DNA of 64,000 bases from Bacteroidota bacterium (GTDB lineage Bacteria; Bacteroidota; Ignavibacteria; Kryptoniales; JAKASW01). The stretch covers positions 1 to 64,000 of the forward strand of contig JAJZNW010000013.1 of the NCBI GenBank assembly GCA_021811615.1, written 5' to 3'. A program made the position numbers and the translations under genes. The notes beneath the pieces are model-generated. The model did not search any database. It saw nothing but the letters and a program-made list of their open reading frames with translations, and was not told the origin of the DNA. Below, in pieces: positions 16,316-24,566 of this stretch (positions within the stretch are counted from its first letter, which is position 1; every line of letters begins with the position of its first letter).

Positions 16316-16602
16316 CTCTTCGGTTTGTCTCCCGCACTCGTTTTCTCCACCTTCGGGGGAGCTGCAGGTTCATTCTTCTTTGCGCTTCCGTTTCCACCTG
16401 ATGTTGAAGGTGAAGTGTTGGACTTCTTGTAATCTGTGAGGTAGAATCCCGATCCTTTGAATATCAGTCCGGCACCGGGCCCGATCAGACGCTGGACCTT
16501 TCCGCCGCACTTGGGACACTTGCTCAAGGGATCATCTTTAATAGATTGAAACTCCTCGAAAACATTGCCGCAACTGTCGCATCTGTATTCGTACGTCGGC
16601 AT
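16312..16602 (-). CDS. FmdB-family zinc ribbon protein
   Basis: A 96-residue protein with the MPTYEYRCDSCG start of the FmdB/CxxC_CxxC_SSSS family. Two CxxC knuckles (CDSCG near 9-12, CPKCGG near 29-32) form the zinc ribbon, then FKGSGFYLTDYKK, and a low-complexity Ser/Pro/Lys tail. Proposed as a regulatory or metal-binding protein; the true function is unknown. GGAG lies about 9 nt before the ATG. Convergent with fmt. Confidence 0.88.
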   Translation of the reverse strand: MPTYEYRCDSCGNVFEEFQSIKDDPLSKCPKCGGKVQRLIGPGAGLIFKGSGFYLTDYKKSNTSPSTSGGNGSAKKNEPAAPPKVEKTSAGDKPKS

Positions 16603-16643
16603 CGTTAGTACTCCATTTCCACTTTCTTCGATTTAAATTATGC

Positions 16644-16675
16644 AAAATTTAACCAATCGAGCATGAACTTTCAAT
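16644..16675 (-). promoter_or_regulatory. Promoter for the FmdB-like gene
   Basis: Reading leftward: ATTG (16675-16672), 20 bp, TAAATTTT (16651-16644). The predicted leader is about 36 nt, containing the GGAG site. Confidence 0.6.
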
Positions 16676-16762
16676 ATAGCGTCGACCAAGGTTCTCGCCT
16701 TCAACACTGCCTTTCAATTGGATGAAAGTTCTTTTCAGTAGGTTCCATTTATGCCGCTATTC

Positions 16763-16794
16763 CTTGTTTAATAGCAAACCGCGAGTTATATTAT
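16763..16794 (+). promoter_or_regulatory. Promoter for the initiator tRNA
   Basis: CTTG (16763-16766), 20 bp, TATATTAT (16787-16794). Transcription would start near 16800, two or three bases before the mature tRNA 5' end. Confidence 0.6.
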
Positions 16795-16802
16795 TTGCCG
16801 AT

Positions 16803-16875
<73 letters not shown>

Positions 16876-16883
16876 CAGCATGA

Positions 16884-16919
16884 GCCGCCGTACCGGAGAG
16901 GTACGGCGGCTTTCTTTTT
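16884..16919 (+). terminator. Intrinsic terminator after tRNA-fMet
   Basis: A perfect 11-bp GC-rich stem (16884-16894 with 16900-16910), a GGAGA loop, then TTTCTTTTT. It starts 9 nt after the tRNA. Confidence 0.92.
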
Positions 16920-16960
16920 CTCGGCAAACATCTTCAAGTCTCCCAATCCGGGACAGCCCT

Positions 16961-17806
16961 TCAATCGCCGGAACCGTTCTTCAAACCTGCAAGCTTGAAA
17001 GACAGTTCTCTGAGCCTTTGCCTTGCCTCCTTGTCGTAAGCCTGCGCATTTGCATTTGCCATCCTCTTCTGGTCGAAATATTTTCCGGTGACGGTGCCGG
17101 TTTCCTCGGATGTTGCGACATATTCCAGCGCATCGGCACCCTCTTCGACGGAACTCATCGTGCTGCCGAAGAATTCATATACCATGTTTGTGTTCATGAG
17201 CGTGGCAGGATGCAGGCAGTTGACTGCGACGCCGGTGCTTTCCAACTCGCCTGCCAAGTCGATCGTGAACATTATCTGCGCAAGCTTGCTCTGCCGGTAC
17301 GCGCGGAAGCTCTCGTAATTTTTTTCGAGCATGATATCGCGGAAGTCCAGCTCGTGCTGGCCCACCGACGAAACATTGATTACCCTGGAAGGTGCGGCAG
17401 CCTTGATGATTGGAAGCAAGGTGTAAGTGAGGAGAAAATGAGAGAGATAGTTTACCTGGAATCTGAGTTCAATGCCGTCGCGGCTGAGTTCCCGCTTGGA
17501 GTTCCCTTTGGGGCCTCCTCCGAGGCCGGCGTTGTTTATCAGTAGATGCAGGGTATCGTGCTTTGAGCGAATGGAAGTTGCCATAGCCCGCACTTCCTCA
17601 AGTGAACCGAGATCGGCGTTATAGTACTCCAGTTTATCGTTACCAGTCGCCTTCTTTATTTCGGCGATGGCATTCTCTCCTTTGGATTTATTGCGCCCGT
17701 GGATGAGAAGCGTTGCCCCGCGCGACGCGAAGCGTTTGGCCGCTAGTTTCCCCAGCCCGTCGGTCGCGCCAGTTATCATAATTACTTTGTTATCCAATGT
17801 CTCCAT
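16961..17806 (-). CDS. Short-chain dehydrogenase/reductase
   Basis: A 281-residue NAD(P)-dependent oxidoreductase. The cofactor motif TGATDGLG (about 12-19), NNAG (91-94), the catalytic serine in INVSSVG and Y170-x-x-x-K174 are all present. HGRN after beta-2 favours NADPH. The overall pattern resembles the retinol dehydrogenase/WW-oxidoreductase-like SDR branch, but substrate cannot be assigned. A monocistronic gene whose 3' end lies about 40 bp from the terminator of the opposing tRNA unit. Confidence 0.88.
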   Translation of the reverse strand: METLDNKVIMITGATDGLGKLAAKRFASRGATLLIHGRNKSKGENAIAEIKKATGNDKLEYYNADLGSLEEVRAMATSIRSKHDTLHLLINNAGLGGGPKGNSKRELSRDGIELRFQVNYLSHFLLTYTLLPIIKAAAPSRVINVSSVGQHELDFRDIMLEKNYESFRAYRQSKLAQIMFTIDLAGELESTGVAVNCLHPATLMNTNMVYEFFGSTMSSVEEGADALEYVATSEETGTVTGKYFDQKRMANANAQAYDKEARQRLRELSFKLAGLKNGSGD

Positions 17807-18064
17807 GATCGTAATTCCGATTCGTTGCCTTTCAACTTAATTTAATGAAAAGGGTTTTATCTGCCTCTTCCAAACACGCGCCTTCCGGCTCGTGGTTCCT
17901 TAGCCACGCCAAACCGATTGGTGTCCGGACTCACGGCTCACCGGTTTCTCCGCTGCATGAAGTGGAAGCTTTGCCGCTTTTTCCTTTTTGCAGTATCGTA
18001 AGATCCTTTTGAAAGGACTATTAGTCTTGTCCGGATGGACTGTAAGGTGAGCCTGGTTTTCATC
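17807..18064. other. Gene-free interval upstream of the candidate small RNA
   Basis: This stretch has no reading frame with coding character, tRNA or recognisable family. It contains short self-complementary GC patches but no T-tract terminator on either strand. It presumably holds the 5' control region of the SDR gene, for which I found no clear promoter. Confidence 0.4.
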
Positions 18065-18097
18065 TTTGTTTCATATCCGGCCGCTAAATTATAAATG
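18065..18097 (+). promoter_or_regulatory. Possible promoter for the candidate small RNA
   Basis: TTTG (18065-18068), 21 bp, TATAAATG (18090-18097), a moderate match to the pattern seen at better-supported promoters in this window. Transcription would start near 18103. Confidence 0.35.
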
Positions 18098-18102
18098 AAC
18101 GA

Positions 18103-18351
18103 TTTGTTTTGTTGTTACTGTATCGATTTCCCTGGTTTCTTTTTCCGAGGGAGGGCTGCTTGCATCATGTACGTGCGTATTGGAGCGTTGCTCTTTACGG
18201 AGGCGAGGTTCATCTGATTTACGCAGTCGCCGAAGTGAATAATGATTGTGAATGCCGAGCAGGCGATAACCTCCTTGCAGACTTCACTTGAGAACAAGAA
18301 AAGAACGCGAGGGAAAGCCAATGGACCCAAAGTCGCTTTCCCTCGTTTTTC
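18103..18351 (+). ncRNA. Candidate small RNA of unknown family
   Basis: A strong intrinsic terminator (18309-18351) has no plausible protein gene ahead of it on this strand, while a promoter-like site lies at 18065-18097. The interval holds nested complementary segments: GAGGTT (18205-18210) with AACCTC (18268-18273), and inside it TCGCC (18227-18231) with GGCGA (18262-18266). TTTTGTT (18107-18113) can pair with AACAAGA (18293-18299) to close the transcript. A 60-codon frame at 18109-18291 looks non-coding. I do not recognise tmRNA, RNase P, SRP or a riboswitch; a 6S-like rod is possible on size only. Confidence 0.4.
18309..18351 (+). terminator. Intrinsic terminator, orphan
   Basis: A perfect 11-bp stem (18309-18319 with 18336-18346), a 16-nt loop and TTTTT at 18347-18351. 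It ends the candidate small RNA and also insulates the efflux operon from upstream transcription. Confidence 0.85.
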
Positions 18352-18554
18352 ATTGTCAGGAATTACGACCCGATACCATGAACGCGAAGATCATTGAAGA
18401 GACGGAAGAGATCGCGAAGAGAGAAAAGCTCGAAAAAACTTCAAGCATGACTGGCAAGGAAAGCAGCAAATGCCTTAATTTAAGATAGTCGGTGGGGCGC
18501 ATTCTTGTGTTGCCCCCGAGGATGAACAACCATCAGCTGAAATGATAAACCATA

Positions 18555-19823
18555 ATGAAGTTTAGTTACATCTGGACGGGGCTGGTTCTCGGCTGGTTTC
18601 TAACTTTTATACCGATCTCAAACGCTCAGACAAAGCCGGTAACATTATCTGATTATCTCGGTGCTGCGCTGAAGGTGAATCCGCTTGTCGGTTCTGCGGC
18701 GCAAGCCAGCGAGTCAGCGAAGTACAACAGCGAGGCGATCAGGAAAGGGTATTACCCGCAGATAGGCGTGGGCACGCACCTTATCGTGGCTCCCGGATAC
18801 GACCCCGCAATCACGAATGGCGGCGAGTTCGGTGCGCAGATCACCGGCTCGTACACTATATATGACGGTGGGGCGAAGTCTTTGGAAATCAGAAAGGGCG
18901 GTGTGGGCGTTGAGCAGGGAACGCTCAATCAGAGCCGTATCAGGGCGGACATAATCTATTCGGTCTCTATGGCGTATGTGGCCGCCGTAAAAGAAGAAAG
19001 AGAGCTCAGGGTCGTGGAACAGGAATATCGATCCTTGAGAGATTACCTGCGACTTGTAGACCAGCTTCACGCATCCGGCCAGGGAAGCGAGACCGACGTT
19101 CTCAGGACAAGAGTAGATTTGAACAACGCCGAGATAGACATTAACAGCAGAAAGGTATCCTATTCCAATTCCCTGATAGCGCTTGCGCAGGCGGCGGGCC
19201 TGCCGACAACTGATGTGACGGAAGTCGATACGGTAATGCCGGCAATTTCATATGACACGACGTTCAATGCCGCCCGAAACGTTGACCTGGCATCTCAGCA
19301 GCTGTCTCTTAAACAAGCCGAATTGGATGCACGGATAGCTGGTAGTAAGCTGCGTCCGACGGTTTCAGTAGGCGCGGATGCGGGGGCTCTGACTTCTTTG
19401 CCTAACTTGCAGCAGGGACTGACAAATGTCTTCGGTGCATCGGTCGGAGTATCGGTATCTGTGCCGGTATTTAGTTTCGGGTCGCTCCACGATACCTACA
19501 GCGCAGCCGAGGCAACCGCAAAAAGCATCGAGCTTCAGAACGACTATTCAAGGATTACACTGGAACGAGAGTTCGAATCTACGATGAACGACATCAGTCG
19601 GGCAGACGCACAGATTGCCGCACTGAAGAAAAATATAGTAGTCGCTGAGGATAATATGATGCTGTCCAAGGCGCAATACGCCGGCGGGACCGGCCTGAGT
19701 CTGGATGTGTTGAACGCCATCCAGATGGTGAACCAGATCAGGCTGTCGCTGGAAGAGGCGCGTGCGTCCAGAGCGCTTAACATCTTGAAGTTGAACAGAA
19801 TTAACTATTCCGGAGCTTACTGA
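18555..19823 (+). CDS. TolC-family outer-membrane efflux protein
   Basis: A 422-residue protein with a signal peptide (about 1-25, ending SNAQ) and the two-fold helical repeats of the TolC/OEP family: long heptad-rich helices with segments such as VAAVKEERELRVVEQEYRSL and the matching second half ending in SLEEARASRALNILKLN. It forms the outer-membrane channel of a tripartite pump. First gene of a five-gene operon; the next start is 5 nt downstream. No metal- or drug-specific feature is visible. Confidence 0.9.
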   Translation: MKFSYIWTGLVLGWFLTFIPISNAQTKPVTLSDYLGAALKVNPLVGSAAQASESAKYNSEAIRKGYYPQIGVGTHLIVAPGYDPAITNGGEFGAQITGSYTIYDGGAKSLEIRKGGVGVEQGTLNQSRIRADIIYSVSMAYVAAVKEERELRVVEQEYRSLRDYLRLVDQLHASGQGSETDVLRTRVDLNNAEIDINSRKVSYSNSLIALAQAAGLPTTDVTEVDTVMPAISYDTTFNAARNVDLASQQLSLKQAELDARIAGSKLRPTVSVGADAGALTSLPNLQQGLTNVFGASVGVSVSVPVFSFGSLHDTYSAAEATAKSIELQNDYSRITLEREFESTMNDISRADAQIAALKKNIVVAEDNMMLSKAQYAGGTGLSLDVLNAIQMVNQIRLSLEEARASRALNILKLNRINYSGAY

Positions 19824-19828
19824 GCTTT

Positions 19829-20809
19829 ATGAAGAAAGTCTTACCATTTTTGTTACTGACGGCGCTCGGCTGGGTTGTCTCCGGGTGCGGTTCAAAGAAA
19901 GGTGATGTCGAAACGGTCATAAAACCGAGAGCGACTGTCGAAGTAGCTCGCGCTTTGTCAGGAAACATAGACAACATGGTTAATGCGACCGGGTCATTCG
20001 AGGTCCTGAGGGATGAACAGGTGAAATCGACTATACAGGGAAAGGTGCTGAAGGTGTTCGTGCTCGAAGGGGATGCGGTCCATAAAGGGCAGCTTCTCGT
20101 GAAGGTCCTGTCTCAGGAGTCTTATGCTGCTATTACCGGCGCGCGAGAGATGTTAGCCCAGGCGACCTCGCCGTTTCAGAAACAACAAGCCGAAGATGCT
20201 CTTCGATTGGCTGAGAATACCGCTGCAATAGCATCAATCACCGCCCCTTTCTCCGGTGCCATCATACGTAGATTCGTCACTGAGGGGGAACTCGTGGGGC
20301 AGGGAACCACTCTTATCGAGATGGTCGATCTCAACAGCGAGTATTTCGTCGCCAATGTGCCAATAAACTATGTCGCGGAGATAAACCCGGGACAACTCGC
20401 GATCGTTACGATTCCCGGGATGAGTATACCTCCTGTTTACGGAACCGTTCGAGCCATCAATCCTGCCACCGACCCGAATACCCAGAGCGTTCAGGTGAGG
20501 ATAGATCTGAAATCTATACCTCCGCTCGTTGCCGCAGGGACTTTCGGAAATGTACAGATAAAAATCGGTGAGGCGAGATCTGTCGTACTGGTGCCGAAAC
20601 CGGCAGTGTATCATAACGATGAACTAGACCAGTATTTTGTCTGGAAAATTCAGGGAGATACGATTGCGCTATTGACACGAGTCAAAGTCGGCCTTTCGGA
20701 TTCCTCGGACTTCGAGATCACTTCGGGACTGAACCCGGGAGATGTCGTCGCCACCGTAGGAGGATACGGCCTCCCGGATTCTACCGCAGTAAAAGTCGTT
20801 AACAACTGA
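19829..20809 (+). CDS. RND efflux membrane-fusion protein (periplasmic adaptor)
   Basis: A 326-residue HlyD/AcrA-type adaptor made as a lipoprotein: the lipobox VVSGC places the lipidated cysteine at residue 20. The split lipoyl domain appears at about 60-95 (GKVLKVFVLEGDAVHKGQLL) and again near 135-165 (ITAPFSGAIIRRFVTEGELV), with a very short hairpin between them. The beta-barrel and membrane-proximal domains follow. It links the TolC-like channel to the RND pump encoded 17 bp downstream. Confidence 0.9.
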   Translation: MKKVLPFLLLTALGWVVSGCGSKKGDVETVIKPRATVEVARALSGNIDNMVNATGSFEVLRDEQVKSTIQGKVLKVFVLEGDAVHKGQLLVKVLSQESYAAITGAREMLAQATSPFQKQQAEDALRLAENTAAIASITAPFSGAIIRRFVTEGELVGQGTTLIEMVDLNSEYFVANVPINYVAEINPGQLAIVTIPGMSIPPVYGTVRAINPATDPNTQSVQVRIDLKSIPPLVAAGTFGNVQIKIGEARSVVLVPKPAVYHNDELDQYFVWKIQGDTIALLTRVKVGLSDSSDFEITSGLNPGDVVATVGGYGLPDSTAVKVVNN

Positions 20810-20826
20810 ACGGGTATCCCAAGCAC

Positions 20827-23800
20827 ATGAAATTCTACCGTTTTATTTCATCGCACCGCAAAGGGATATTCTTCCTTGTCGCGATCCTCAGTATAGGCGG
20901 TATCGTCACTCTCTTCCAGATGCCGATCTCCCTTTTCCCGAACATCGACTTTCCGCGAATAGTAATACTGGCTGACAACGGCGAAGAGCCTGCCAGCAGA
21001 ATGATGATAGACGTGACCCGTCCGCTGGAGGAAGCCGCAAGAGCGATACCTGGAGTCACTGTGGTACGTTCCGCAACGAGCAGGGGATCATCAGAGATCG
21101 ATGTCAATTTCAAATGGGGAACGGATATAATTCAGGCACTGGAGCTTCTCCAGGGACAGGTAGCAGGCATTAGAAACCAGCTTCCGCCGACGGTCTCCAT
21201 ACAAATGGCGAGGATGAACGCTACCGTATTTCCGATCGAAGGCTTCAGCCTTGTGTCGGATTCCCTGGACCAGGTGCAGCTCCGCGACCTCGCTTACTAC
21301 ACTATCCGTCCCGTCCTGACAAGGATAAACGGTATTGCCCAGGTAGTCGTACAGGGAGGAAGGAAGCGTGAGTTCCTCGTCGAAGTCGATCCTCAGAAAC
21401 TTCAAAGCTACGGCCTGAGCGTCAACCAGGTCACGGATGCGATCAACAAGACCAACTTCGTCGCCGCCTCCGGTCTTGTCCAGCGGAATTATCAGATATA
21501 TCTCACTCTCGTCGATGGACTCTACAAGGGGCTCAACGATATAAGAAACACTGTCATATCTTTCACGCACGGCACGCCGATAACGGTCGGTGATGTCGCC
21601 ACGGTCAAGCCCTCTGAGAAAATCGAGTACGTCCGGATAACGGCGGACGGTAAACCTGCCGTACTTGTCTATGTCATCCGCCAGCCGGGGGGAAATACGG
21701 TCGAAATAGGTAAGCAGGTCCGTGCCGCTCTCGCGGGGTTGAAGGGCGTGATTCCACCGAGCGTGAAGGTGAAATATTTTTACGACCAGGGTGACTTCAT
21801 CAGCAGCTCGATCGGGAGCGCGAGGGATTCGATACTCGTCGGGCTGTTCCTTGCGATCATCATCATTTTCGTCTTTCTCAGGAGTATCCGGATAGGTTCG
21901 GTTGCGGTGATCACAGTCCCCGCGGTCTTCGCCACGTCGATTCTCTTCCTCTACGTCATGGGGAACACCCTGAACATCATGACGCTCGGCGGTATCGCCG
22001 CGGCTGTAGGACTAGTTATCGACGACAACGTCGTAATGGTGGAGAACATTTTCAGGACGATGCGATACGAGAAGGAGAGCATCGCGAGGGCCGTGGCACA
22101 GTCCATGAAAGAACTTCTTCCTGCCGTGATCGGGTCAAGCTTCAGTTCCATCATAGTGTTCGCGCCGTTCGCATTTCTTTACGGCGTGACCGGGGCTTTC
22201 TTCAAACCTCTCGCCGTGACGATGGCTGTCTCGCTGATTGTGTCGATGGTCTATTCGCTGACTTTTGTGCCGGTGCTGGCTGAAGCGTTCATAAGAAAGA
22301 AGGATGTCGAGCTGGAGGCTAAAAGGGAGGAGAAAGGGAGCCACAGGGTAGCCGATTGGTACGCGAAGGTGATGAGGGCACTCCTGAAAAGGAGCTATCT
22401 CGGTCTTGTGGCGGCAGCCGTTCTCCTGGGAGGTACATTCCTCCTCTACGGGAACATCGGCTCCGACTTCATGCCGCGAATGGATGAGGGCGCATTCGTC
22501 ATGGACTTCCTCTCGCCGCCGGGAACCTCTCTGACGGAAACCAACCGGATTCTTATGAAGGTCGAAAAGATTATCATGTCGATTCCCGAAGTGGAATCGT
22601 ATTCGAGACGGGAGGGGACGCAGCTCGGTTTTTATATCACCGAACCTAATAACGGAGATTTCCTCATCAAGCTGAAGAAGAACAGGAAGAGGTCGGTATT
22701 CCAGATCATGGACGAGCTCCGCGAGAAGGTTGAAGCGACCGAGCCTGCGCTGCATGTCGACTTCGGACAGGCGATGCAGGACCTTATCGGCGACCTGACA
22801 AATTCACCCGCTCCCATACAGATCAAAATATTCGGCCCAAATCAGGCAATTATCGAGCAGAAAGCTCAGGAGGTAGCTGATCTGATTGCGAAGGTCCCCG
22901 GCGTGGTAGACGTGTTCAACGGCATTACGATAAGCGGCCCATCGATCGTCATACACCCCGATCCCGTTCTCGCAGCGAGAGCCGGCTTCACGATGGAGGA
23001 TGTCGAATCCCAGCTCCACACTATCATGAACGGCAACGCCGATACTTACGTCCTGGAAGGCGAGAAACTCATCGGAGTACGTGTCAGGTATCCGAACCGC
23101 TATCATACCGTCCTGCAGGATATCGAATCGGTGAGGCTTCTTTCGCCGAACGGATTCTATGTCCCGCTGGATGATATCGCGTCGGTGGATATACTGAAAG
23201 GTCAAAGCGAGATCGACCGGGAGAATCTCAAACCGATGCTCGCCGTCACCGCCCGGATATCCGGAAGAGACCTCGGAAGTACGATCGGCGACATCAAAAA
23301 GACACTTCAGGCAAACCTTATTCTTCCACAGGGGGTAAGCTACACCTTCGGCGGTCTGTATGAAAGCCAACAGGAGTCCTTCAAGAGCCTTCTTTTCGTC
23401 ATGATAGCTGCGCTCCTTCTCGTGATCGCAGTGATGATTCTCGAGTTCGAGAATTTCACTATCCCTGTCATTCTCCTTCTGACCAATCTAACGTCTCTCT
23501 TTGGCGTGCTGCTGGCTCTTCTTGTAACCGGCATAACTTTCAATATCTCGAGCTTCGTCGGTATGATCATGATGGTCGGCATCGTTCAGGAGAACGGTGT
23601 GTTCGTCGTGCACATGATACAGGAGATCGGCAAGAAGACCGGGTACACGGTTGAGACGGTCATCGAAGCGTGCAAGGTCAGGGCGAGACCGATATTCATG
23701 ACGACATTCGCCGCGGTCCTGGCTCTTATGCCCCTCGGCCTGGGCATAGGTGCAGGCGCCCAGATGCAGCAGCCTCTCGCAGTGGCGGTTATCGGCGGAT

Positions 23801-23871
23801 TCATACTATCGAGTTTCCTTCTCCTCTTTGAACTGCCGATGCTTTATGTCTTTCTGAAAAGAATAAAATGA
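20827..23871 (+). CDS. RND-superfamily efflux pump (AcrB/CusA family)
   Basis: A 1014-residue inner-membrane proton antiporter with the standard twelve-helix duplicated layout: TM1 near 12-30, a large periplasmic loop, six helices at about 340-540, the second loop, and the last five helices from about 855. The TM4 relay aspartates are in AVGLVIDDNVVMVENI. The periplasmic region has no obvious methionine clusters of CusA type, so a drug/solvent or small-molecule substrate is more likely than copper or silver. It overlaps the response-regulator start by 4 nt (ATGA). Confidence 0.93.
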   Translation: MKFYRFISSHRKGIFFLVAILSIGGIVTLFQMPISLFPNIDFPRIVILADNGEEPASRMMIDVTRPLEEAARAIPGVTVVRSATSRGSSEIDVNFKWGTDIIQALELLQGQVAGIRNQLPPTVSIQMARMNATVFPIEGFSLVSDSLDQVQLRDLAYYTIRPVLTRINGIAQVVVQGGRKREFLVEVDPQKLQSYGLSVNQVTDAINKTNFVAASGLVQRNYQIYLTLVDGLYKGLNDIRNTVISFTHGTPITVGDVATVKPSEKIEYVRITADGKPAVLVYVIRQPGGNTVEIGKQVRAALAGLKGVIPPSVKVKYFYDQGDFISSSIGSARDSILVGLFLAIIIIFVFLRSIRIGSVAVITVPAVFATSILFLYVMGNTLNIMTLGGIAAAVGLVIDDNVVMVENIFRTMRYEKESIARAVAQSMKELLPAVIGSSFSSIIVFAPFAFLYGVTGAFFKPLAVTMAVSLIVSMVYSLTFVPVLAEAFIRKKDVELEAKREEKGSHRVADWYAKVMRALLKRSYLGLVAAAVLLGGTFLLYGNIGSDFMPRMDEGAFVMDFLSPPGTSLTETNRILMKVEKIIMSIPEVESYSRREGTQLGFYITEPNNGDFLIKLKKNRKRSVFQIMDELREKVEATEPALHVDFGQAMQDLIGDLTNSPAPIQIKIFGPNQAIIEQKAQEVADLIAKVPGVVDVFNGITISGPSIVIHPDPVLAARAGFTMEDVESQLHTIMNGNADTYVLEGEKLIGVRVRYPNRYHTVLQDIESVRLLSPNGFYVPLDDIASVDILKGQSEIDRENLKPMLAVTARISGRDLGSTIGDIKKTLQANLILPQGVSYTFGGLYESQQESFKSLLFVMIAALLLVIAVMILEFENFTIPVILLLTNLTSLFGVLLALLVTGITFNISSFVGMIMMVGIVQENGVFVVHMIQEIGKKTGYTVETVIEACKVRARPIFMTTFAAVLALMPLGLGIGAGAQMQQPLAVAVIGGFILSSFLLLFELPMLYVFLKRIK

Positions 23872-24566
23872 GAATACTGCTTGTCGAGGATGATAGGAGC
23901 CTGCAGAGGACGCTTGTCCGCCTTTTCAAAACACAGAACTTCGCGGTAGACGCAACGGCGTTCGGAAAAGAAGCGTCGTTCCTCGCAAAGACAAACGACT
24001 ACGATGTCGTGGTCCTCGACTTGATGCTGCCGGATATCGACGGATATGAAGTATGCAGGAACATCCGTGAAGATGGAGTGAAGACGCCTGTCCTGATGCT
24101 GACGGCGCTCGACGAAGTCGACGACAGGATAAGGGGGCTCGACACAGGCGCGGACGATTATCTCTCTAAACCTTTTCATGCCGGCGAGCTGCTCGCGCGT
24201 GTACGGGCCCTCTCCAGGAGACTTTCGGAAGAGAAGACCTCGATACTGAAAATAGGCGACCTGGAGCTCGACTCCGCAGCCCGGAAAGCCTTTCGGGGCG
24301 GAAAGGACCTGAAACTCTCTGCTAAAGAACTTGCATTGCTCGAATACCTCATGCTTAATAACAAACGGATCGTTACGCGTGCGGAGATATCGGAACACGT
24401 CTGGGATCTCAACTTCGATCCGAAAAGCAACGTCATCGACGCATTCATAAAACTCCTCAGGCGAAAAGTCGACGCCGGATTCGATCGCAGCTTTATCCGG
24501 ACGGTGCGCGGAATAGGTTACACGATTTCCCCTGCAACAGGCGGCCCAGGAAAAAAACACGGATGA
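23868..24566 (+). CDS. OmpR-family response regulator
   Basis: A 232-residue two-domain regulator. The receiver (1-120) has the acidic pair in LLVEDDR, phospho-acceptor D51 in VVLDLMLPD, and the conserved Lys in YLSKPFHAGEL. The winged-helix effector (about 130-225) ends in FIRTVRGIGYTI, the OmpR/PhoB signature. The ATGA overlaps on both sides join it to the pump and the kinase, so it most likely controls this efflux operon. Confidence 0.95.
   Translation: MRILLVEDDRSLQRTLVRLFKTQNFAVDATAFGKEASFLAKTNDYDVVVLDLMLPDIDGYEVCRNIREDGVKTPVLMLTALDEVDDRIRGLDTGADDYLSKPFHAGELLARVRALSRRLSEEKTSILKIGDLELDSAARKAFRGGKDLKLSAKELALLEYLMLNNKRIVTRAEISEHVWDLNFDPKSNVIDAFIKLLRRKVDAGFDRSFIRTVRGIGYTISPATGGPGKKHG

Noticed and set aside
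18109-18291. 60-codon open frame within the candidate small RNA
   Set aside because: No ribosome site, an aromatic/Cys-rich unlikely composition, and it overlaps predicted stem segments. It looks like chance.
18103-18351. Assignment of the candidate small RNA to 6S, tmRNA or RNase P
   Set aside because: The lengths and conserved cores of tmRNA and RNase P do not fit. For 6S only the size and a weak closing stem agree, which is not enough.
18288-18488. 66-codon open frame spanning the orphan terminator
   Set aside because: It reads through a perfect intrinsic terminator hairpin and has no plausible start context.
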